9,577 nt of DNA from an uncultured Clostridia bacterium (GCA_934274515.1 CAKQTC010000026.1:1-9577); one strand, 5' to 3'; shown: positions 1 through 6,591, counted from the stretch's first letter. Notes: generated by a model from the sequence alone, not told the origin. Program-made: numbers and translations.

Positions 1-1149
1 GAGCTCTTCTGCCTGTTCTGTATCCTCGGTGTAAATGGGGTGCTGGAGTTTTACACGCTCGCGAAATACCGGGCACTGCTCACGACGGACCAGAAGACAT
101 ATGTGATTTCTCTGGCTACCATCGCACAGGTCGTCCTGAATGTAGCTATCGTGGCTGGGCTTTCCTTCGAAGGCTGCTCCATCGTCATCGTGCGCGGGGC
201 GGCTGTACTGGCGATCTTTGCCCGCACGTACATCCTCTGGCGCTACTGCCGCCGGCGGTATCGGTTCCTGGACTTTTCCGTATCTCCGAACAATGAGGCG
301 ATGAAGCAGAGATGGGATGCGCTGTATCTGCAGATCCTGGGGGCGATCCATCAAGGAGCGCCGATCCTTATCGCGACCTTCTGCCTCTCGCTGCTGGACG
401 TCAGCGTCTATGCGATTTACAATCTGGTTATTCTGGGGCTGAATTCACTCCTTGGTATCTTCATGACAGGGCTTACCTCCGGATTTGGCGACTTGATTGC
501 GCGCGAGGAAAAAGCGGCTTTTCACAAAGCGTTTCATGAATTTGAATTTCTTTACAACATCACGATCGCTATCATTTACAGTACCATGCTCTTTGTCTAC
601 CTGCCCTTCATCGGACTCTATACGAAGGGGAGCGATATCAGCTACCTGTACCCGGCCTTTGCCTTCCTGATGACGGTGAATGGCTACGCGTACAATATCA
701 AAAACCCCTTCGGCATGCTTGTCATTTCGGCAGGAAAATACAAGGAAACGAGAGTACCTACCAGCATCCAGGGGGCCATCGAGCTCGTAGGAGGGATTGT
801 ACTCGCTCTCCTGTGGGGACTGAATGGCCTCGTGATCGGTTCTATCCTTTCGAATCTGTACCGGGATATCGAGTTTCTTTTCTTTTCTCCAAAACACCTG
901 ACGCGTGAACCCGCTCTTCATACGGTGAAGCTGTGGTGCGTCAATATAGCCATTTTCTGCGTAGCGGCTATCATTCGCTTTGCCCTGCCGGATATTTCGA
1001 TAGAAAGATTCAGTGATTGGATCCTCTTCGCGGCGGGGGCTTCCCTGCTTTGCGCGCTGGTGGTACTCTCCGTGAACGGGCTTCTCTTCCGGCAACTCTC
1101 GCTGGATGCTGTGGAACGATTCAAACGTATATTTTTTAGGAGACATTGA
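1..1149 (+). CDS. Wzx-type polysaccharide flippase (5'-truncated)
   Basis: Membrane protein of the polysaccharide transporter/MATE-like superfamily, which typically flips undecaprenyl-linked oligosaccharide units across the inner membrane. The reading frame is open from base 1 (382 codons visible), so the true start lies outside the window; the first in-window start-like codons are internal. The protein is very hydrophobic, with repeated helices of about 20 residues separated by short basic loops (for example RRRYRF near residue 83 of the visible part, and the RRH end). Hydrophobic blocks include VVLNVAIVAGL, GAPILIATFCLSLLDVSVYAIYN, IIYSTMLFVYLPFIGLY, AIELVGGIVLALLWGLNGLVIGS and the last two helices before the C-terminus. 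Family members have 12-14 helices and about 420-500 residues, so a few N-terminal helices are missing. The stop is followed after one base by the next ATG, so the two are probably co-transcribed. Family assignment rests on topology, loop motifs and context; the substrate cannot be read. Confidence 0.82.
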   Translation, partial: ELFCLFCILGVNGVLEFYTLAKYRALLTTDQKTYVISLATIAQVVLNVAIVAGLSFEGCSIVIVRGAAVLAIFARTYILWRYCRRRYRFLDFSVSPNNEAMKQRWDALYLQILGAIHQGAPILIATFCLSLLDVSVYAIYNLVILGLNSLLGIFMTGLTSGFGDLIAREEKAAFHKAFHEFEFLYNITIAIIYSTMLFVYLPFIGLYTKGSDISYLYPAFAFLMTVNGYAYNIKNPFGMLVISAGKYKETRVPTSIQGAIELVGGIVLALLWGLNGLVIGSILSNLYRDIEFLFFSPKHLTREPALHTVKLWCVNIAIFCVAAIIRFALPDISIERFSDWILFAAGASLLCALVVLSVNGLLFRQLSLDAVERFKRIFFRRH

Positions 1150-1150
1150 T

Positions 1151-2338
1151 ATGTACGTACAACATAAAAAAGAAGACTGCTGCGGTTGCAACGCCTGTAT
1201 GACCATATGCCCTGCCAAGTGCATCACGATGAAACGGGACGAAGAAGGTTTCCTCTATCCGGAAATCGATGAGACGAAATGTCTCCATTGCGGGATGTGT
1301 CAGAAAGTCTGTGATTTCAATAAAACACATGACTGGGATGCCATGCCGCAGCCCAAGGCCTATGCCGCGAAGCAGAAATCTGATCTGGAACGCGCAAAGA
1401 GCCAGTCCGGCGGGATGTTTGCCGCACTCTCCGACGTCGTACTTGAGATGGGCGGCGTCGTCTACGGCGCGGGCTATGATGAAGAATGGAACGTCATGCA
1501 CAAGCGGGCCGAGACAAAAGAAGCAAGAGATGAGATGCGCGGGAGCAAGTACGTCCAAAGCGATATGCGGGATACCTTCCTACATGTCCTCGAAGACCTT
1601 TCGAAAGGCCGCATCGTCCTCTTCTCCGGTACCCACTGCCAGTGCGCCGGCCTGAAAAGCCTCGCAGAAATGAGACATGCGAGGACGGAGAAACTTTTCC
1701 TCGTCGACATAGTCTGCCACGGCGTCCCTTCGCCGAAAGTCTATCAGGCGTATATGGAGTTTATGAAAAAGAGGCATAAAGGGGAGATAGAGGGATTCAA
1801 TTTTAGAAATAAGGGAAAGTTTGGCTGGCATTCACATGTTGAGTCAGCGATTATTAAAGGCAAGGAGTATGATACCGAGCTCTATGTCGATCTGTTCTAT
1901 GGACATAATGCTTTACGACCGTCATGCCATCAGTGTCCGTACAAGCATACGGTTCACGTCACGGATATTACCGTGTCTGATTTCTGGGGAATTGAAAAGT
2001 GGGCACCCGACTTTGACGACAACAAAGGTGTCTCTTTGGTTTTGGTAAATACCTCTAAAGGAAATGATCTATTCGAAACGGCGAAGGAACGGTTGTATTA
2101 TCGAGAGGCTCAAATAAAAGATTGCATTCAGCCGCCACTTCAACATCCATTCCCAAGACCAGCGACAAGGGAACGGTTCTGGCGTGACTTCGAGACGAAG
2201 CCCTTCGAATACGTGCTCGCACACTACACCTACCACTACGGCTGGCGGACTTATACGAAGAAGGCCGTCAAGCGTGTGCTGAAAGCCATCCTCCCTCGCC
2301 CCGCGATCGAGGTGCTCAAGAAGCTCAGAGGACGGTAA
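1151..2338 (+). CDS. 4Fe-4S / coenzyme F420 hydrogenase-dehydrogenase beta-subunit-like protein
   Basis: A 395-residue soluble iron-sulfur flavoprotein-like enzyme. The N-terminus has two classical ferredoxin motifs, C10-x2-C13-x2-C16-x3-C20 and C44-x2-C47-x2-C50-x3-C54, for two [4Fe-4S] clusters. The body has the hallmarks of the FrhB/FdhB C-terminal family: SGGMFAALS (86-94), FSGTHCQCAGL (158-168), DIVCHGVPSP (186-195), a CHQCPY pair (259-264) and SDFWG (276-280). ATG 1151 is chosen over an in-frame upstream ATG at 1106 because AGGAGA sits 7 bases before it and the ferredoxin motif starts at once; the upstream start would overlap the flippase gene. In exopolysaccharide loci this family often lies near Wzx and polysaccharide pyruvyltransferase genes, where its reaction is not well defined; it may reduce a sugar or lipid-linked intermediate. 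Codons about 198-338 are notably AT-rich compared with both ends. Confidence 0.9.
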   Translation: MYVQHKKEDCCGCNACMTICPAKCITMKRDEEGFLYPEIDETKCLHCGMCQKVCDFNKTHDWDAMPQPKAYAAKQKSDLERAKSQSGGMFAALSDVVLEMGGVVYGAGYDEEWNVMHKRAETKEARDEMRGSKYVQSDMRDTFLHVLEDLSKGRIVLFSGTHCQCAGLKSLAEMRHARTEKLFLVDIVCHGVPSPKVYQAYMEFMKKRHKGEIEGFNFRNKGKFGWHSHVESAIIKGKEYDTELYVDLFYGHNALRPSCHQCPYKHTVHVTDITVSDFWGIEKWAPDFDDNKGVSLVLVNTSKGNDLFETAKERLYYREAQIKDCIQPPLQHPFPRPATRERFWRDFETKPFEYVLAHYTYHYGWRTYTKKAVKRVLKAILPRPAIEVLKKLRGR

Positions 2339-2383
2339 GACGGGGGCGCCTCATAAGTGGCAGAAGCAACGGCAGAACAATGA

Positions 2384-2428
2384 AAACCCCGGCAGATACT
2401 TTCGTATCCGTCGGGGTTTGTATTTTTC
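2384..2428 (+). terminator. strong intrinsic terminator after the Fe-S gene
   Basis: A 16-nt arm (2384-2399, AAACCCCGGCAGATAC) pairs with 2404-2419 (GTATCCGTCGGGGTTT) around a TTTC loop. There is one G-T wobble and one mismatch. A T-rich tail (2417-2428) follows, so this ends the flippase/Fe-S unit. The opposite strand also reads a GC stem followed by TTTT, so it may also stop the convergent small gene at 2479-2637. Confidence 0.85.
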
Positions 2429-2478
2429 TATGATAACAGAGATTTAATTCAATGGAGATGTATTAAAATTCGGGCGAT

Positions 2479-2637
2479 TTATTTGCCAGAACGTTCTTTG
2501 CGAATGGTTCCGATTTTCTTATCGACTCTCGTATCACGACCATCGTTGTTTCGGATGGTTCCCGGAGGAAGACCATGATTCTTCTCAAAACTAGCAACCG
2601 TGCAATCACTTCTTGTCTTTCTAGGTTTATTAGACAT
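2479..2637 (-). CDS. small basic protein of unknown function, 52 aa
   Basis: A short minus-strand gene. The product begins MSNKPRKTRSDCTVASFEK and ends IGTIRKERSGK. It is rich in Lys/Arg, has no hydrophobic segment, no signal peptide and a single Cys (residue 12). The middle (NHGLPPGTIRNNDGRDTR, about 20-37) looks like an ordered loop or recognition segment, but I do not recognise a named family. The evidence that it is a real gene is translational: a perfect AAGGAGG (2645-2651) lies 7 bases before the ATG, preceded by two sigma-70-like promoters, and the gene ends just before the bidirectional-looking terminator. A longer in-frame-independent reading of the same strand (2711 to 2463) uses a different frame and ignores this signal. 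The gene stands alone, opposite to all its neighbours. The role is unknown; nucleic-acid or ribosome binding is only a guess from charge. Confidence 0.75.
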   Translation of the reverse strand: MSNKPRKTRSDCTVASFEKNHGLPPGTIRNNDGRDTRVDKKIGTIRKERSGK

Positions 2638-2666
2638 ATTAATTCCTCCTTCGAGTTATAGCTACT

Positions 2667-2711
2667 ATCATAGAATATAATCAGTATAGTGCCAAATGGA
2701 CTAAAAATCAA
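2667..2711 (-). promoter_or_regulatory. two overlapping sigma-70-like promoters for the small gene
   Basis: Reading the minus strand, TTGATT (2706-2711) and TATACT (2683-2688) are 17 bases apart. TTGGCA (2690-2695) and TATGAT (2667-2672) are also exactly 17 bases apart. Both lie just upstream of the AAGGAGG of the 52-residue gene and would give a leader of a few tens of bases. Two near-consensus promoters in tandem suggest good expression of such a small gene. Confidence 0.6.
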
Positions 2712-2850
2712 TATTTTTTAGCACTCGTTCAGATTGTTGGCTGATTGCGAGCAACAAACATAGAGTAAGATTTTAGAGTAAGTTTTTTCTCTGATCTCTC
2801 ACTAGGTCCATCTCGTTATACCCGTCAAAATAAGGATGAGCATCGCTATG

Positions 2851-2961
2851 ATGACCGGATCCTTGCAGACTATAGGGGCGTGGAAGGATATGGATAATGA
2901 CCGGGGAATATACCCCAAAGGGAAACACATGCTTGCGGAGATTTATGGGGTGTCAGGATGA
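2851..2961 (+). pseudogene. possible remnant with an S-adenosylmethionine decarboxylase-like N-terminal motif
   Basis: A 36-residue frame ends in PKGKHMLAEIYGVSG then stops. The segment GKHMLAEIYGV resembles the N-terminal G-R/K-H-L/V-L/I-A-E-L/F-Y-G-C pattern of bacterial AdoMet decarboxylase (SpeD/SpeH, class 1B). The rest of that enzyme, including the Ser-cleavage SESHLTIHT motif, is not seen downstream in any frame. AAGGATGAG upstream (2832-2840) is a weak ribosome site for ATG 2848 or 2851. It could be a decayed fragment, a small unrelated peptide, or chance. Confidence 0.2.
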
Positions 2962-3123
2962 GGAGAGCGGATCTTGTATATATCTATTATTTATTGTATC
3001 GGTCATGAGGAGAGCGCGTAGTAAGTGGTAGGTCTACGGTATGGGCTGATTATAAGTGTTTTTCTGGCTAGTTGGCTTTTTAGTTTTTGGGGGCTTGTTT
3101 CAGCTATACAAATGTGGACGGTT

Positions 3124-3152
3124 TTTATTGATTACTATAAACGTGATATAAT
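3124..3152 (+). promoter_or_regulatory. extended -10 promoter upstream of the rhamnose genes
   Basis: TATAAT (3147-3152) is consensus and is preceded by TG at 3144-3145 with one base between, giving an extended -10 element. A poor -35 (TTTATT, 3124-3129) sits 17 bases upstream. It faces rfbB and would produce a leader of roughly 285 bases before the rfbB start. The AAGATGC/GCATCTT inverted pair straddles the expected start point and could be an operator or a leader hairpin. Confidence 0.5.
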
Positions 3153-3444
3153 CAAGATGCGGCCGACATAAGGCTTGTTCATATTGATGCATCTTACCAG
3201 TATAATAATGATAGGTCTGTTTATCGTGGATTTCTCGGCGCGTGTGCGGTAACATGCTATATCATATGCCGGGGAAACGTTGATTAAATCATAGATCCGA
3301 CTTGGCATATATTTTCATGCAATGCTTCGGAATAACCCTCCTTAAATAGCTTGCTATTCGTGCCCCCTATTCCTCGCCTTGCATGACATAGATAGATACA
3401 CTGTTCAGTCAAGTATTGGCAACATACAAAGGAGAAAAAGAATA

Positions 3445-4467
3445 ATGAATATCATCGTAACCGGCGGAGCCGGATTTATAGGATCGAATTTTATTTTTCA
3501 TATGCTGAAGGCGCATCCGGAAGACCGCATCGTGTGTCTAGATAAGCTGACGTATGCGGGGAATCTGTCGACGTTGAAGGGCGTGATGGATCTGCCGAAT
3601 TTCCGCTTCGTGAAGATGGATATCTGCGACAGGGAAGCGGTTTATGGGCTCTTTGAAGAGGAGCATCCGGATGTGGTCGTAAATTTCGCGGCGGAGTCGC
3701 ATGTGGATCGCTCGATTGCGAATCCGGAGATTTTCCTCGAGACGAATATCATCGGCACGGCGGTCCTGATGGATGCGTGCCGGAAGTATGGCATCGAGCG
3801 GTATCATCAGGTGTCGACGGATGAGGTGTATGGGGATCTGCCGCTGGATCGGCCGGATCTCTTCTTCACGGAGAAGACGCCGCTCCATACGAGCTCGCCG
3901 TACAGCAGCTCGAAGGCGAGTGCGGATCTTCTGGTGGGGGCGTATCACCGGACGTATGGACTGCCGGTGACGATTTCCCGCTGCAGCAATAATTATGGCC
4001 CATATCAGTTCCCCGAGAAGCTGATCCCGCTCATGATTGCGAATGCACTCGCGGATAAGCCGCTTCCGGTCTATGGAGATGGAAAGAATGTGCGTGACTG
4101 GCTGTATGTGGAGGATCACTGCAAGGCCATCGATCTCATTCTGCAGCATGGACGCGTGGGCGAGGTGTACAATATCGGCGGGCATAATGAGATGGGAAAT
4201 ATCGATATCGTGAAGCTCATCTGCAAAGCGTTGGGAAAACCGGAGAGCCTCATCACATATGTGCAGGATCGCAAAGGCCATGACCGCCGCTATGCCATCG
4301 ATCCGGCGAAGATCCACGGAGAGCTTGGCTGGCTGCCGGAGACGAAGTTTGCAGACGGTATCAAGAAGACGATCGAGTGGTATCTGACACATAAGGACTG
4401 GTGGGAGGAAATCGTGAGCGGCGAGTACCAGACTTATTATGAAAAAATGTATGGCGGAAAAATGTGA
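3445..4467 (+). CDS. rfbB: dTDP-glucose 4,6-dehydratase
   Basis: Second step of dTDP-L-rhamnose synthesis: NAD-dependent conversion of dTDP-D-glucose to dTDP-4-keto-6-deoxy-D-glucose in the cytoplasm. The 340-residue product is the normal family length. It is an extended short-chain dehydrogenase: the NAD-binding GGAGFIGS (7-14), substrate-site STDEVYG (124-130) with the catalytic Asp126/Glu127 pair, and YSSSK (153-157) with the catalytic Tyr and Lys. SRCSNNYGPYQFPEKLIP (178-195) and GDGKNVRDWLYVEDH (211-225) are typical RmlB signatures. ATG 3445 is preferred over an in-frame upstream ATG at 3379 because AAAGGAG (3428-3434) lies 10 bases before it and the Rossmann fold starts directly. rfbD and rfbC follow, with rfbD 422 bases away; rfbA, the first enzyme, is absent here. 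Confidence 0.97.
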   Translation: MNIIVTGGAGFIGSNFIFHMLKAHPEDRIVCLDKLTYAGNLSTLKGVMDLPNFRFVKMDICDREAVYGLFEEEHPDVVVNFAAESHVDRSIANPEIFLETNIIGTAVLMDACRKYGIERYHQVSTDEVYGDLPLDRPDLFFTEKTPLHTSSPYSSSKASADLLVGAYHRTYGLPVTISRCSNNYGPYQFPEKLIPLMIANALADKPLPVYGDGKNVRDWLYVEDHCKAIDLILQHGRVGEVYNIGGHNEMGNIDIVKLICKALGKPESLITYVQDRKGHDRRYAIDPAKIHGELGWLPETKFADGIKKTIEWYLTHKDWWEEIVSGEYQTYYEKMYGGKM

Positions 4468-4531
4468 TAGAGAAGTCGTAAGATGTGATTCTTTTTTAGG
4501 GGCGACTCAGATTGCTGGGACTAGCGGCTGA
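4468..4531 (+). terminator. weak hairpin and T tract after rfbB
   Basis: Just after the rfbB stop, AGAAGTC (4471-4477) can pair with GATTCT (4487-4492) with one bulged G, followed by a run of six T (4492-4497). The stem is short and AT-rich, so termination would be partial at best. The remaining bases up to the palindromic element show nothing further. Confidence 0.25.
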
Positions 4532-4739
4532 CGCGTCTCCCTTTGGAGAAGGGGATGCCCGCAGGGCAGAGGATAGACTGCCTTGCAGAGGCAGAATCCG
4601 GTAGAACTGTAAGCGGTACATGTTGAATGGGCGGTGAAACGCCCCACCAGAAGGTGTGCATACCGCTGCTGTGAGTTGTGCCCCTGCGGGGCACTCTATC
4701 CTGCGCCTTTGGCGCGGCCCTTCTTCAAGGGCCTACGTG
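4532..4739. repeat. roughly 208-bp palindromic intergenic element (REP/MITE-like)
   Basis: Imperfect inverted ends of about 45 bases: left 4532-4577 and right 4695-4739. The best block pairs AGAAGGGGATGCCCGCAGGG...GGATAGA (4547-4577) with TCTATCC...GCCCTTCTT (4695-4725). Nested hairpins fill the element: GCCC-GCA-GGGC (4557-4567), CTGCC/GGCAG (4578-4594), AGCGGTA/TACCGCT (4612-4618 and 4660-4667) enclosing GGGCG/CGCCC (4629-4643), GTGCCCC-TGC-GGGGCAC (4678-4694), GCGCC-TTT-GGCGC (4703-4715) and GCCCTT/AAGGGC (4717-4732). No coding frame is seen inside. Such GC-rich, nested palindromes are usual for dispersed extragenic palindromes or small non-autonomous elements. If transcribed within an rfbBDC message it would fold strongly and could block read-through or protect the upstream mRNA. 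Confidence 0.7.
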
Positions 4740-4889
4740 GTTGGTGCGGTCTAATATGGGTTTTCAATTCGCTTTGAGGATTCTTCTCATGCCGATGAGG
4801 CGCTCCTTTTCTAAGGGGTTACTCCGTTGTCATGGCATTACTAATGTTTGATTGCTGGAATATGGTCAGTGTAAGAAATAGAGGTTAGT
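4740..4889. other. gap between palindromic element and rfbD
   Basis: About 150 bases without a gene. A weak promoter is possible: TTGATT (4848-4853) and TAAGAA (4872-4877) 18 bases apart. The 9-base word GATTGCTGG occurs here (4850-4858) and also left of the palindromic element (4510-4518), which could be chance. Confidence 0.3.
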
Positions 4890-5738
4890 ATGAAGGTATT
4901 AGTTACAGGCGTGACAGGGCAGCTTGGCTATGATGTGGCATCCGAGCTTGCGCGCCGTGGTATCGAGCATAAAGGTGTCGGCTCGAAGTATATGGATCTG
5001 ACGGATGCGAGGCAGGTGGAGAAGGTCATCCACGCCTATCATCCGGATGTGATCATCCACTGTGCGGCCTATACCGCGGTAGATAAGGCGGAAGACGAGT
5101 CGGATGTATGTATGGCGGTCAATGCGGATGGGACACTGGCTATTGCAAAAGCAGCGAAAGACATCGATGCGAAGATGGTGTACATCAGCACGGACTATGT
5201 GTTCGGCGGGGAAGGAAACTTGCCCTTCGCGGTAGATGCGGAAAAATTTCCAGTCAATATGTATGGGATGACGAAGCTTTTCGGTGAGCAGGCCGTGCAG
5301 ATGCTTCTCCAGAAGTATTTCATCATTCGTATTTCATGGGTCTTTGGAAAGAATGGGAACAATTTCATCAAGACGATGTTGAGACTTGGCAAGGAACGGA
5401 AGGAGCTGAATGTGGTCGCTGACCAGTGGGGTTCGCCGACCTATACAGCGGATCTCGCGCCGCTCATCTGTGATATGATCGAGACGGAAAAGTATGGCGT
5501 CTATCACGCAACGAATGAAGGCATCACCTGCTGGGCTGCTTTTGCCGCGGCGATTTTCAAGGAAACAGGGATTTCCTGTGAGGTGCATCCGATCCCGACA
5601 GAAGCCTATCCGACCAGAGCCCGGCGTCCGAAAAACAGCCGTCTTAGTAAGAAAAGCCTGGACATGGCAGGCTTTTCTCGTCTGCCGGACTGGCGAGATG
5701 CGCTGAAAAGATACCTGGTGGAAATCGGGGAAAAATAA
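4890..5738 (+). CDS. rfbD: dTDP-4-dehydrorhamnose reductase
   Basis: Last step of dTDP-L-rhamnose synthesis: NAD(P)H reduction of dTDP-4-keto-L-rhamnose at C4. The 282-residue protein has the expected length and all RmlD marks: GVTGQLG (7-13) for the nucleotide, HCAAYTAVDKAE (57-68), STDYVF (100-105), YGMTK (125-129) with catalytic Tyr/Lys, WVFGKNGNNF (150-159), DQWGSPT (178-184) and RRPKNSRL (245-252). ATG 4890 has AGAGGT about five bases upstream, a modest ribosome site. It lies 422 bases after rfbB across the palindromic element and 69 bases before rfbC. The order B-D-C without A differs from the common BDAC clusters. Confidence 0.97.
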   Translation: MKVLVTGVTGQLGYDVASELARRGIEHKGVGSKYMDLTDARQVEKVIHAYHPDVIIHCAAYTAVDKAEDESDVCMAVNADGTLAIAKAAKDIDAKMVYISTDYVFGGEGNLPFAVDAEKFPVNMYGMTKLFGEQAVQMLLQKYFIIRISWVFGKNGNNFIKTMLRLGKERKELNVVADQWGSPTYTADLAPLICDMIETEKYGVYHATNEGITCWAAFAAAIFKETGISCEVHPIPTEAYPTRARRPKNSRLSKKSLDMAGFSRLPDWRDALKRYLVEIGEK

Positions 5739-5746
5739 AAAGGCTG

Positions 5747-5777
5747 GCTGCCGGCAGCAAATAACCGGTAGCTTTTT
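5747..5777 (+). terminator. hairpin with U tract between rfbD and rfbC
   Basis: GCTGCCGG (5747-5754) pairs with CCGGTAGC (5765-5772), one G-T, around a ten-base loop, followed by five T (5773-5777). A nearby GCTGCCGGCAGC palindrome offers an alternative fold. It lies in the rfbD-rfbC gap, so it may act as a partial terminator or attenuator that lowers rfbC expression rather than an end of operon. Confidence 0.5.
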
Positions 5778-5807
5778 GTAGGGAGCCAATGAAAGGACAA
5801 GAATACG

Positions 5808-6416
5808 ATGGGTCAGATCAAAGTCACAAAAAATGTGGGAGGCATCGAAGGCCTCTGCATCATAGAGCCGGCTGTTCATGGGGATGAACGCGGCTATTTC
5901 ATGGAGACGTATAACCAGAAAGATATGGAAGAGGCTGGATTTCATATCCAGTTTGTCCAGGATAACCAGAGTATGAGCACGAAAGGCGTGCTGCGCGGGC
6001 TGCATTTCCAGAAGCATTACCCGCAGTGCAAACTCGTGCGTGCGGTCAAGGGGAGGGTCTTTGATGTGGCCGTCGATCTGCGTGCGAATTCTGCCACCTA
6101 TGGGAAATGGTATGGCGTCGAGCTGACGGAAGAAAATAAAAAGCAGTTCCTCATCCCGGAAGGCTTCGCCCATGGTTTCCTGGTACTGTCAGATGTAGCA
6201 GAATTCTGCTATAAGGTGAATGACTTCTGGCATCCGAATGATGAGGGCGGCATGGCGTGGAATGATCCGGATATCGGGATCGAGTGGCCGGCGCTCAAAG
6301 GTGAATACAAGGGCACTCCCGTGGCAGAAGGCTATACTATGGCTGATGGTACGCCGCTTACGCTGTCAGATAAGGATCAGAAGTGGCTGGGGCTGAAAGA
6401 GACGTTTAAGTTTTGA
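5808..6416 (+). CDS. rfbC: dTDP-4-dehydrorhamnose 3,5-epimerase
   Basis: Third step of dTDP-L-rhamnose synthesis: epimerises dTDP-4-keto-6-deoxyglucose at C3 and C5. Cupin fold of 202 residues, slightly longer than the usual 180-185. Visible marks: EPAVHGDERGYFMETY (20-35), DNQSMSTKGVLRGLHFQ (52-68) with the catalytic-base His66, KLVRAVKGRVFDVAVDLR (75-92), FLIPEGFAHGF (114-124), YKVNDFWHPNDEGG (135-148) and WNDPDIGIEWP (151-161). The last position of the family's D-Y/F-Y stretch is Trp141 here, a small deviation near the active site. AAAGGA about 11 bases upstream of ATG 5808 is the ribosome site. It follows rfbD and is succeeded by a repeat array, with no strong terminator before the acetylation genes. 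Confidence 0.96.
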   Translation: MGQIKVTKNVGGIEGLCIIEPAVHGDERGYFMETYNQKDMEEAGFHIQFVQDNQSMSTKGVLRGLHFQKHYPQCKLVRAVKGRVFDVAVDLRANSATYGKWYGVELTEENKKQFLIPEGFAHGFLVLSDVAEFCYKVNDFWHPNDEGGMAWNDPDIGIEWPALKGEYKGTPVAEGYTMADGTPLTLSDKDQKWLGLKETFKF

Positions 6417-6511
6417 GATGTTGAGACTAGGAGACTGTGAGACGTTAGACTAGGAGACATTAGACTAAGAGACTAAGAGACTAGGAGACTAGGAGACGTT
6501 AGAGTTGAAGA
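6415..6511 (+). repeat. short degenerate tandem array of GAGACTAG-type units
   Basis: Directly at the rfbC stop begins an array of 8-base units GAGACTAG/GAGACTAA interspersed with 15-base units GAGACRTTAGACTAR, ending near GAGACGTTAGAG. The strand is almost pure purine with phased TTAGAC or CTAG steps. No spacers of constant size exist, so it is not CRISPR. It looks like a slippage-grown microsatellite-like intergenic repeat. Confidence 0.8.
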
Positions 6512-6514
6512 TGT

Positions 6515-6557
6515 CAGATACCTGACGTCAGATGCCAGAAGTCGGATATCTGAAGTT
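6515..6557 (+). repeat. three 14-bp units forming a 12-bp stem
   Basis: Three 14-base units follow the array: 6516-6529, 6530-6543 and 6544-6557, each of type RGATRYCWGAMGTY. Because of their internal symmetry, CAGATACCTGAC (6515-6526) pairs with GTCGGATATCTG (6541-6552), with one mismatch and one G-T, around a 14-base loop. A T tract (6570-6576) starts 18 bases later, too far for a textbook terminator, but the hairpin could still weaken read-through from rfbC. Confidence 0.5.
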
Positions 6558-6591
6558 TCCAAGTCTTTATTTTTTTGCCGGGGGATTCGGT

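Larger units (their letters stand above)
2712..3444. other. long AT-rich intergenic region without a supported full gene
   Basis: About 730 bases between the small minus-strand gene's promoters and rfbB. No open frame with good coding character is visible on either strand. What can be pointed to: a 36-codon frame at 2851-2961 with a speD-like end; a 12-base direct repeat ATGAGGAGAGCG at 2958-2969 and 3005-3016; an extended -10 promoter at 3144-3152; an inverted pair AAGATGC/GCATCTT (3154-3160 and 3189-3195) just downstream of it; a short palindrome AATAGC-TT-GCTATT (3345-3358); and the rfbB ribosome binding site. On the minus strand AAGGAGG occurs near 3337-3344 but has no start codon at a useful distance. 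Confidence 0.5.

Noticed and set aside
445..1227. Long minus-strand open frame opposite the flippase
   Set aside because: Antisense shadow of a well-supported membrane protein gene; no ribosome site and a low-complexity, charged composition.
2463..2711. 82-codon minus-strand frame overlapping the small gene
   Set aside because: It is in a different frame from the AAGGAGG-preceded ATG, starts inside the promoter and has no ribosome site.
3538..4392. 284-codon minus-strand open frame opposite rfbB
   Set aside because: rfbB is certain from its motifs. The antisense frame is Arg/Ile/His-rich, a typical mirror of GAT/CGC-rich codons.
5334..6173. 279-codon minus-strand open frame over rfbD/rfbC
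   Set aside because: It spans two unmistakable plus-strand genes and has no start signal.
6522..6531. Perfect palindrome CTGACGTCAG as an operator
   Set aside because: It is explained by the junction of two adjacent 14-base repeat units.
6415..6557. CRISPR array
   Set aside because: Units are 8-15 bases and contiguous, with no unique spacers of constant length and no cas genes.
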